From CAZIPZ01 sp964541075 (GTDB taxonomy: Bacteria; Acidobacteriota; Terriglobia; 20CM-2-55-15): a stretch of DNA of 12,024 bases. Below are positions 6,088 to 12,024 of the stretch, piece after piece. Location: the NCBI GenBank assembly GCA_964541075.1, contig CAZIPZ010000117.1, forward strand, positions 1-12,024, written 5' to 3'. The first letter of the stretch is position 1. Each line of letters begins with the position of its first letter. The notes under the pieces were generated by a model that was given only the letters and a program-made list of their open reading frames with translations, ran no database searches and was not told the origin of the DNA. The position numbers were made by a program, and so were the translations under genes.

Positions 6088-6911
6088 ACAAGACGACCTT
6101 CGCAATTCCACGGATGGACTGCGCCGCAGAAGAGCGACTTGTGCGAATGGCGCTCGATGGACGGCCGGAAGTACGCCGCATAACTACGGATCTCAGTGTA
6201 CGTGAGGTAACGGTTCTCCACGAAGGCAACGCTCAACAGATTGAAGCCCTGCTTGCGCCGTTGCGTCTCGAGGCAAGAGTCATCGAAACCGCGATCGCAA
6301 GCGAACAGGATCAGGCCGCCGGAGTGCGCAATAATCCCGAGGAGCGCACCATCACAATGGTTTTGGTCATCAACGCTGCAATGTTTGTCGGTGAGATGAT
6401 CGGAGCATTTCTGGCCGACTCCTCTGGACTACTTGCTGATTCCCTCGACATGTTGGCCGACGCTGCCGTGTACAGCACGGCGCTGTTCGGCGTTCGCCGC
6501 GGCCACGAGGAGCAACTGAAGGCAGCACGCGTGAGCGGCGTTCTCCAGTTACTGCTCGCTTTGGGCGCGTTCGCTGAGGTGGCAAGACGTGTCGTTCGCG
6601 GCAGCGAACCCGAAGCGCCGTTGATGATTGCCGTGGCAATCGCGGCCCTGGCCGCAAACGTTGTATGTATGTGGCTACTGGCACGTCATCGGAATGGCGG
6701 CGCGCATATGCAGGCAAGCTGGATCTTCACGACAAATGATGTGATTGCCAATCTGGGGGTGATCGCCGCTGGGCTTCTCGTCCAATTACTCCACTCGGCT
6801 GTACCGGACCTCCTCGTCGCAGTAATCATCGCCTTCCTTGTGCTCAGCGGTGCGATCCGCATCCTTCGATTAAATGGTAAGTTTGGCTGGAAACGGTCAA
6901 CTGGGAAGTAG
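6084..6911 (+). CDS. HMA-domain cation diffusion facilitator (Zn/Co/Cd-type efflux transporter)
   Basis: A 275-residue protein. Residues 1-70 form a heavy-metal-associated ferredoxin-like domain, but the usual C-x-x-C is C13-A-A-E16, with one Cys only. From residue 89 follows a short CDF membrane domain with about six helices: NAAMFVGEMIGAFL, then GLLADSLDMLAD carrying the D122-x3-D126 metal pair of helix 2, and TTNDVIANLGV with N218 and D219 in helix 5. The His usual four residues before that Asp is Phe, as I recall for this subfamily. It ends soon after helix 6 without the long cytoplasmic C-terminal domain. CDF proteins export divalent metal by proton exchange. The ATG overlaps the dead MFS stop in ATGA, so it depended on upstream translation; it now probably needs its own promoter. 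Metal specificity is unclear. Confidence 0.85.
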   Translation: MNKTTFAIPRMDCAAEERLVRMALDGRPEVRRITTDLSVREVTVLHEGNAQQIEALLAPLRLEARVIETAIASEQDQAAGVRNNPEERTITMVLVINAAMFVGEMIGAFLADSSGLLADSLDMLADAAVYSTALFGVRRGHEEQLKAARVSGVLQLLLALGAFAEVARRVVRGSEPEAPLMIAVAIAALAANVVCMWLLARHRNGGAHMQASWIFTTNDVIANLGVIAAGLLVQLLHSAVPDLLVAVIIAFLVLSGAIRILRLNGKFGWKRSTGK

Positions 6912-6927
6912 CTCGTCACAGAAATGT

Positions 6928-8988
6928 TCAGACGTCGGAGTCGGCCTTATATCCCAGCATCACAACGATGGACCGGGCTCTAACGAGATACTGTAAACCC
7001 TCCATAGGCACTTCACAGCCTGTGTCGGCGATATCGTTTGGACTCGGCAAGCTCGTGTCCACCACGCGCCGCCACAACTGGGCGGGCCCGTGCTGGATCT
7101 CAAACGTGAGATCTCTGGGAGACGCATTGATCATGGCGTAGACGTCGCTATCCTGCTGGGAGGCTCCCCGCAGGAAAAACGCGAGGCTGTGAGAACCAGC
7201 CGACTGGTCAACGGGCCCATCCGGCCCATACCACGAGACATCCTCCCGCCAGAAACGGCTTCTACACAACGATGGGTGCGCTTTTCGAAACGCGATCATG
7301 CGCCTGAAGAAACGAAGGACCTCGTGATTTTTCTCCGCCAGACTCCAATCCAACCAGGAGATTTCGTTGTCTTGATTGTAGGGATTGTTGTTTCCTTTCT
7401 GCGTCCGCATGAACTCGTCGCCAGCGACGAACATCGGCGTCCCATTGGCAAGCATCAGCATGCAGCAGAGGTTCTTTATCTGGCGCCTTCGTAGATCCAG
7501 AACGTCAACCGGAGCGCCACTGTCGCCTTCCCACCCGCAATTCCAGCTCAGGTTATTGTCGGTTCCGTCGGCGCCACGCTCTCCGTTCGCCTCATTGTGC
7601 TTCGTGTTGTAAGAAACGAGGTCGTACATGCAAAATCCATCGTGGGACGTGATGAAATTCACGCTCTGGTACGCATGGTAAGCGTGCGTAACCTGGTCGG
7701 GGAAGATGTCGTCGCTGCCGTAAAGGCGAGTCATGACGGAGCGCACACATCCTTCGTCGCCGCGTAGAAAAGCACGCACATCGTCGCGAAATTTTCCATT
7801 CCATTGCAGCCAGGTAACGCCGGGGAAACTCCGTCCTAATTGATAGCTGGCCAGGTCCCAAGCCTCCGCGATCAGCCGAATACCGGCGAAATCCGGGTCG
7901 GCCGTGATTTCGGAAATGATCGGAGGATCCTGCAGGTTGATGTGACCTTCATTATCGCGCGTGAAGATCGAAGCCAGATCAAACCGGAATCCATCCACGT
8001 GCATCTCATGAACCCAGAATCGCATGCTGTCGAGAATCATCGCCCGCACATACCGGTTTCCACAGTGGAGGACATTGCCGGTCCCGCAGTCGTCACGATA
8101 ACGAGAACGATCGTCTTCGAGCAGGTAATACGTCGTGTTGTCGATCCCACGGAAGCTGTAAGTCGGTCCCGTTTCGTCCAACTCGGTCGTGTGATTGAAG
8201 ACAACGTCGAGGATCACCTCGATATCTTCCGCATGAAGGGCCTTCACCATGGACTTGAATTCGCGCAAGACATCATCCGGACGGCTGGCATATCCAACGT
8301 GGGGCGCGAAAAAGCTCAACGGCATATATCCCCAATAATTCCTCTCGTCAGGATCCTGCTGTTGTACTGGCATCAGTTCCACGGCGGTGATGCCGAGATC
8401 CTTCAAGTACGGAATCTTCTCGATCACTCCCTGATACGTACCATTCACGCCGCTGGACACTCCCGCATTCGAGGACATCGTAAAGCCTTTCATGTGCAGT
8501 TCGTAAATCACAGTGTCGTACGTGTGCTCGGGCTTCCGGTCGCCGGTCCAATCGAAAGCCCCATCCTCACGCGGCAACAGGCCCAACGGCGCTCGTCCCG
8601 AATTGGATCCGGGCCGGCTTGCAGCATTCCGGCTGAAATCGTGCGGGAAGAAAATAACTCGGGAGTACGGGTCCAGGAGAACTTTGTGAGGATCAAACCG
8701 ATGACCTTCTGCCGGATCAAATGGACCTTCCACCGAATACGCGTAGTACTTGGCCCCAGGTGCTTCTGAAGCTTGAATGCGGCAATGCCAGATTCTGCCG
8801 GTCTTGTTGTTGGGGTACGTCAGGCGGCGAATAAAGACAGGATTTACGAAGTCGCGATCCGAATAAAGCAATAAAACGACTCCCGTCGCGTGCTTCGAGT
8901 AAAGAGCGAAGTTATACGCCCGGTCACTCCCAACCCACGTTGCACCCAACGGGTGCGGCGATCCCTCGGCTGCATGCCATCGGTTCAT
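6928..8988 (-). CDS. glgX: Glycogen debranching enzyme (isoamylase type), GlgX
   Basis: A 686-residue cytoplasmic glycoside hydrolase of family 13, which hydrolyses alpha-1,6 branches in limit dextrins left by glycogen phosphorylase. An N-terminal CBM48-like beta domain (about 10-110; GATWVGSDRAYNFALYSKHA) is followed by the TIM barrel with DVVFNHTTE (region I), GFRFDLAS with nucleophile D337, IAEAWD with acid/base E375, and ITSHDG with D450. GDEFMRTQKGNNNPYNQDNE is the GlgX/TreX-type signature. E. coli GlgX has 657 residues, so this is full length. The start at 8988 follows the ferritin-like gene by 20 bases with only a weak GAGA upstream, consistent with co-transcription and coupling. It converges on the CDF gene with 16 bases between stops and no hairpin there. 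Unbroken coding over 2 kb argues that nearby frameshifts are real. Confidence 0.95.
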   Translation of the reverse strand: MNRWHAAEGSPHPLGATWVGSDRAYNFALYSKHATGVVLLLYSDRDFVNPVFIRRLTYPNNKTGRIWHCRIQASEAPGAKYYAYSVEGPFDPAEGHRFDPHKVLLDPYSRVIFFPHDFSRNAASRPGSNSGRAPLGLLPREDGAFDWTGDRKPEHTYDTVIYELHMKGFTMSSNAGVSSGVNGTYQGVIEKIPYLKDLGITAVELMPVQQQDPDERNYWGYMPLSFFAPHVGYASRPDDVLREFKSMVKALHAEDIEVILDVVFNHTTELDETGPTYSFRGIDNTTYYLLEDDRSRYRDDCGTGNVLHCGNRYVRAMILDSMRFWVHEMHVDGFRFDLASIFTRDNEGHINLQDPPIISEITADPDFAGIRLIAEAWDLASYQLGRSFPGVTWLQWNGKFRDDVRAFLRGDEGCVRSVMTRLYGSDDIFPDQVTHAYHAYQSVNFITSHDGFCMYDLVSYNTKHNEANGERGADGTDNNLSWNCGWEGDSGAPVDVLDLRRRQIKNLCCMLMLANGTPMFVAGDEFMRTQKGNNNPYNQDNEISWLDWSLAEKNHEVLRFFRRMIAFRKAHPSLCRSRFWREDVSWYGPDGPVDQSAGSHSLAFFLRGASQQDSDVYAMINASPRDLTFEIQHGPAQLWRRVVDTSLPSPNDIADTGCEVPMEGLQYLVRARSIVVMLGYKADSDV

Positions 8989-9008
8989 TCGATCTCGTCA
9001 GATGTCCG

Positions 9009-9545
9009 TCAGCGAGACTTTGGATTCGGATCTTCTCGCGGTTTGTCCGCGGTCAGCCTAGCCAAAGTTGGGGCCGAAACGCCGAACTTGCGCGCAGCCT
9101 TGATTAGGGCTTCCATATGGTCAGACACCAAGGTCTCGATCTTCTTGCGCATGATGTACCAAGTCCCCGGAATGGGTTTCACAACCCCGGCATAGACATC
9201 ATTGATTTCGGAACCTTCAAGTTCGGCAGCAATCAGGAATGCTTCGTCCAACGAGACCTGCTTCGCGCTGGCACGCTCTTCAAGATTTTCAAGAAGCTTC
9301 GCCAGCGCCTGAACCGTCGCTGTGTCCGGCAGGCCCTGCTTCACGAGTTGTTGGCAACCGCAGAACTGCAGCAGTTGCGCGTGTTGCCTCTCCTCCAGGC
9401 TCATCTCCATCCAAAACCAACTCAGGTCCTTGTTATCTTCAAAGCGGCGGGAGAAATTCAGATAAAGCGCCGCCGCACGCTCCTCGAAATCGACGAGCCG
9501 CGCGCAAGTTTTGGAAACATCCTTCATGTCGTTAGAGACTAACAT
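9009..9545 (-). CDS. Ferritin-like diiron-domain protein
   Basis: A 178-residue four-helix-bundle protein of the ferritin-like superfamily. Candidate iron ligands are E21/E22 (DFEERAAALY), E52-x-x-H55 (EERQHAQ), E108/E110/E113 (AELEGSEINDVY) and D142/H143/E145 (DHMEAL), arranged as in rubrerythrin-like proteins. There is no rubredoxin Cys pair and no signal peptide; C62-x-C64 lies at the end of helix 2. The start at 9545 is fixed by AAGGAG six bases upstream; the frame is open to 9590 without a better site. It is the first gene of a probable two-gene operon with glgX. Members may act as peroxide reductases or in iron storage; the exact role here is not known, and aerobic cyclase-like or hydroxylase roles are less likely given the small size. 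Confidence 0.75.
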   Translation of the reverse strand: MLVSNDMKDVSKTCARLVDFEERAAALYLNFSRRFEDNKDLSWFWMEMSLEERQHAQLLQFCGCQQLVKQGLPDTATVQALAKLLENLEERASAKQVSLDEAFLIAAELEGSEINDVYAGVVKPIPGTWYIMRKKIETLVSDHMEALIKAARKFGVSAPTLARLTADKPREDPNPKSR

Positions 9546-10947
9546 AGCGAACTCCTTGCCAATTGAGGAAGACGCGGCGACTCGCGGCATTCTGCCTCAC
9601 CAGATTCGAGTTCACTCCGTTCCTGTCCTGGTCCGCCCGGACGCTTCCGGTCAGAGCCGCCAGGAATCGCGACAAGACGTTCACGGAAGAAACGCCGCGG
9701 ATTGCGACAAACCTCAACACTCCATCCCGTCGGCGCCGCGGAGGCGATTCCCCGCAACCGTGCCCGTAGACTGCCCTCCACCCTTCGGCTATCAATCTCG
9801 GTCAGTGTTGTGAAGCGGCGAGACCGATAGCGATTCTTTGGGCGGAGCAGAAATTTTCTCCCTTGCCGAGGGTGCCGGAACAGGTGTTGGTTTCGCGGAG
9901 GATACAGCGGCAGGTTTTGCCGCTTGCCTCCGCGTCGGTGCAGGACGCACAGGTTCGACTGCAACTGGCTGGGCCGCCGGCCCGGACTTCGTGTTGTCGG
10001 ATGGCGCTATATTGTCCTGACGTCCTGTCCACCTCTATCGCGCTCTTTGCACTCGGTGTTCCAGAAATGGATACTTCTAGAGGGTTCGCGTTTCGAAGCA
10101 CGCAGGGGGGGCCCACCCCTCGATCAAGGTCTGCATTTCTGGCAGACAGGTATAAATGTCGGAGGACTGCGAAGACAATCTGGCAGGGAGAAAGGCTTAC
10201 CGAAATCTGCGGTCCCGGTTTCGTGTCGACCTAAGACTCATCAACCGGCGTGGGTTTCAACCGCCTTTTTGTTCCCCGTCTGCGCCCAAAGCAATCAGAA
10301 CGTGCTTGGCAATTGATCACTAATTTCAGTGACATTCGTTCGACCGAAATCTTTCAATCGAGGAATCTGGACATGGACTCCGCCGCAGCATTGGCATCGA
10401 CACGAACCCTGTGTGTTTTTTTGCGGGGGCCGACACCGCTCTCACAAAAGCCTTTGTCCCGGTCAAAGTTCGATTCGAACCTCATTGGCATGAGCTTATC
10501 TGATCCGGACAAGCTTCTTGCGCTCGCATCTCCGCAATGAAGCTGCGTTATTCGCTGGATGCTGCGAGAACAGTGGTAAGCCTTCGTGCCCAATCCGAAA
10601 TAAGCGTCTTCGTCGAGAACTAAACCGACTGGGACACCTCCACGATCTCCAGGCCGCCAGGAACCGATTCGCAAGAGGGATTGCGCCTTCGCAAATACGG
10701 CGCAAAGAATCGGATAGTCGGAGACAAACGCGACACAACGTCACAAATTAACCGCCCGCACCAGAATCCATAAGACACTGAGGCAGTCCTCCTCACCGCT
10801 GTCGGCGTACACAGCGCGTCGACGTGTTCCTCGACCTGCCAGCTCCGAAATGGGAGAAGGAACTATCCCGATTTCAAACTCAGCAACGGCTTGAATCGCG
10901 AAGTATTTGGACTTCGAAATGCAAATCCGTCCGCGGAGGAAACAAAC
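9546..10947. other. Long stretch without a supported gene
   Basis: About 1.4 kb carries only short open frames on both strands with no recognisable family, good ribosome binding site or consistent coding pattern. Bases 9546-9790 should hold the promoter of the ferritin-like/glgX operon, but no clear -10/-35 is visible. A possible frameshifted Pro/Ala-rich C-terminus lies at 9792-10080. The frames at 10250-10540 (plus) and 10354-10674 (minus) overlap each other, and neither is convincing. No tRNA cloverleaf, CRISPR spacing or transposon end was noticed. It may be an old, decayed gene region. Confidence 0.5.
9792..10080 (-). pseudogene. Possible frameshifted Pro/Ala-rich protein C-terminus
   Basis: On the minus strand one frame reads ANPLEVSISGTPSAKSAIEV around 10035-10090. 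From about 10019 a second frame gives a Pro/Ala/Lys-rich tail (SGPAAQPVAVEPVRPAP, AAKPAAVSSAKPTPVPAPSA) ending at TGA 9792-9794. This composition is typical of disordered linkers or tails of secreted and cell-envelope proteins. Neither frame has a start of its own, and a one- or two-base shift near 10020-10030 would join them. A low-complexity GC-rich stretch can yield such a reading by chance, and the complementary strand is also open (9838-10020), so confidence is low. Confidence 0.3.
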
Positions 10948-11181
10948 ATGAGCAACAAGCTGACTGGAATAGGATTCTTCGCAGTTGGAGCCGGTATCGG
11001 CGCTGCCGTCGCTCTGCTCTATGCGCCCAGAGCCGGCAAACACACCCGCGCTCGAATTCGCGACAGTGCAACTATCACCATCCACCGCGCGGAGGAGATC
11101 GGAAACGATATTCGAACCTGCGTTTTNNNNNNNNNNGGCCGTGCACGAATCGAAGAGTGCATACGCTCTGTCGCCTCGTAG
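10948..11181 (+). CDS. YtxH-type small membrane protein, interrupted by assembly gap
   Basis: The ATG at 10948 has GGAGGA seven bases upstream. The protein opens SNKLTGIGFFAVGAGIGAAV then ALLYAPRAGKHTRARIRD: one glycine-rich transmembrane helix followed by the conserved L-x-APxxG turn of YtxH proteins and a charged amphipathic helix (HRAEEIGNDIR). YtxH members are stress-linked, poorly understood envelope-associated proteins of about 80-130 residues. The sequence is broken by 10 Ns at 11127-11136, so the 3' part and its frame are unknown. The frame given ends GRARIEECIRSVAS at 11179-11181, but another frame after the gap (AVHESKSAY) looks more like a YtxH tail. The end coordinate is therefore provisional. 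Confidence 0.65.
   Translation: MSNKLTGIGFFAVGAGIGAAVALLYAPRAGKHTRARIRDSATITIHRAEEIGNDIRTCVXXXXGRARIEECIRSVAS
11127..11136. other. Assembly gap (10 Ns)
   Basis: Ten consecutive Ns, a usual fixed-length scaffold placeholder. The true number of missing bases is unknown, so no reading frame should be trusted across it. Confidence 0.95.
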
Positions 11182-11191
11182 AGGGATCTCG

Positions 11192-11839
11192 ATGTTCCTG
11201 GATCGGACAGACGCAGGGAGACGGCTGGCCAACGCTTTGTGGACCTACAAGGGACGGCCGTGTGTTGTCTACGCGCTACCTCGCGGAGGCGTCGTGGTCG
11301 GCGTTGAGGTCGCCCAAGCCCTCGATGCTCCGCTGGATCTCGCAATTGTCAGAAAAATCGGCCATCCGCTGTCTCCGGAGTACGCCATCGGCGCTGTGAC
11401 CGAAGAGGGAGACCTTGTATCCAATCCTCAGGAAACGATGCAACTCGACCCGGATTGGCTCGCCTCCGCGGCACAAGAGCAAATGGCGGAGGCGCGAAGA
11501 CGGCGATTGCTGTATCTCAAAGACCTCGAACCCATCGAGGTTCAAGACAAGGTTGCCATTCTTGTCGACGATGGAATCGCTACAGGTTTCACCGTGGAAG
11601 CTGCCATCCGTCAGCTTCGGAAACGCCGCCCCAGGAAGATAGTGGTCGCGGCGCCTGTCGCGGCCGCAGACACAGCTGATCGCATTCGGCACGAAGTGGA
11701 TGACCTCGTTGTGACCACGATCCCCAAAGGCTGGTTTGGCTCAATCGGTTCCTACTATCGGCATTTCGAGCAAGTCAACGACGAAGAAGTCATTGCGCTC
11801 ATGGAATCAAGCCGCGGATTGCGCAGCTCGATGCCATAA
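11192..11839 (+). CDS. Phosphoribosyltransferase-domain protein
   Basis: A 215-residue type I phosphoribosyltransferase. The PRPP-binding loop is VAILVDDGIATG at residues 121-132 (D126, D127, then GIATG). The N-terminal part has the expected YALPRGGVVVGVEVAQAL strand-loop and DLAIVRKIGHP. A middle helical segment (QEQMAEARRRRLLYLKDL) forms the hood, and VVAAPVAAADTADRI is the strand after the loop. Such stand-alone proteins are widespread and mostly unassigned to a substrate; nucleobase salvage is the generic expectation but not shown. The ATG at 11192 has GAGGG six bases upstream. The frame stays open upstream to the assembly gap, so a longer or fused protein cannot be excluded. Linkage to a YtxH gene suggests a stress-related cluster, by inference. 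Confidence 0.85.
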   Translation: MFLDRTDAGRRLANALWTYKGRPCVVYALPRGGVVVGVEVAQALDAPLDLAIVRKIGHPLSPEYAIGAVTEEGDLVSNPQETMQLDPDWLASAAQEQMAEARRRRLLYLKDLEPIEVQDKVAILVDDGIATGFTVEAAIRQLRKRRPRKIVVAAPVAAADTADRIRHEVDDLVVTTIPKGWFGSIGSYYRHFEQVNDEEVIALMESSRGLRSSMP

Positions 11840-11910
11840 ACATTTGATGCCCCGATTACGCGGTTGCTACAGGGATTTTCTTGAGCTTCCATGGCGATCG
11901 GCTGTAATCG

Positions 11911-12024
11911 TCAACATGCCGCTTTCATTTCAGCGCTGACCTTCGCAGCATCGATAGCCTTCCGGAAGTGAATGTCGCGAAGAAGGTTGCCTGCGCCGAA
12001 CTCACAAACGTGGACTTCGCCTTT
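11911..12024 (-). CDS. C-terminal end of an unidentified reading frame leaving the right edge
   Basis: The minus strand is open from the window edge to TGA at 11911-11913, reading GEVHVCEFGAGNLLRDIHFR then KAIDAAKVSAEMKAAC. The composition looks like a real soluble protein, but 37 residues without a known motif do not identify it. It would be convergent with the phosphoribosyltransferase, with about 70 bases between stops. No terminator hairpin is evident between them. Confidence 0.35.
   Translation of the reverse strand, partial: KGEVHVCEFGAGNLLRDIHFRKAIDAAKVSAEMKAAC

Noticed and set aside
6912..6927. Terminator between the converging CDF and glgX genes
   Set aside because: The 16 bases contain no inverted repeat or T-run.
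7840..8769. 309-codon open frame on the plus strand inside glgX
   Set aside because: It lies wholly antisense to glgX, whose catalytic motifs are intact; the open frame follows from the codon bias of glgX and has no recognisable domain.
9838..10020. 60-codon plus-strand Gly/Ala-rich frame
   Set aside because: Low-complexity complement of the Pro/Ala-rich minus-strand reading; no ribosome binding site or family.
10250..10540. 96-codon plus-strand frame in the gene-free stretch
   Set aside because: No recognisable motif and no clear start signal, and an equally long minus-strand frame covers the same bases.

Overview
The window is a mid-GC stretch of bacterial chromosome, apparently a draft or metagenomic scaffold because a 10-N gap sits at 11127-11136. 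The gene style (SagB-type nitroreductase with two fused halves, GlgX beside a ferritin-like protein, DUF433/DUF5615 toxin-antitoxin remnants, a small conserved secreted-protein remnant) suggests a soil Acidobacteriota lineage. That placement is inferred from protein resemblance only; no rRNA or marker gene is present to test it.

Region 1 (1-3980) is mostly intact genes: the C-terminal part of a SagB/ThcOx-type nitroreductase running in from the left edge, a three-helix membrane protein, a convergent zinc-ribbon protein, a small SH3-like protein, a complete RlmG-type 23S rRNA guanine-N2 methyltransferase, and a conserved-looking 86-residue protein of unknown function.

Region 2 (about 4035-6087) is a graveyard. 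In order it holds a small secreted-protein gene broken by two frameshifts, with its N-terminal part apparently inverted; a DUF5615 PIN-like toxin cut to about 20 residues; a frameshifted DUF433 antitoxin with a good ribosome binding site; a short 12-base tandem repeat; the C-terminal part of a tyrosine recombinase with a frameshift and a lost catalytic arginine; and the C-terminal half of an MFS transporter with three frameshifts. Long flanking genes such as glgX are unbroken, so this looks like real decay at an old integration site rather than general sequencing error.

Region 3 (6084-9545) is intact: an HMA-plus-CDF metal transporter whose ATG overlaps the stop of the dead MFS gene, then on the opposite strand a likely two-gene operon of a ferritin-like diiron protein followed 20 bases later by glycogen debranching enzyme GlgX. 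The operon plausibly links storage-glycogen use with metal or oxidative stress handling, but the sequence shows only the linkage.

Region 4 (9546-10947) is about 1.4 kb without a gene I can defend, apart from a possible frameshifted Pro/Ala-rich C-terminus. Region 5 (10948-12024) has a YtxH-type small membrane protein interrupted by the assembly gap, an intact phosphoribosyltransferase, and the tail of a minus-strand reading frame leaving the right edge. I see no clear CRISPR array, tRNA, rRNA or intact mobile element.
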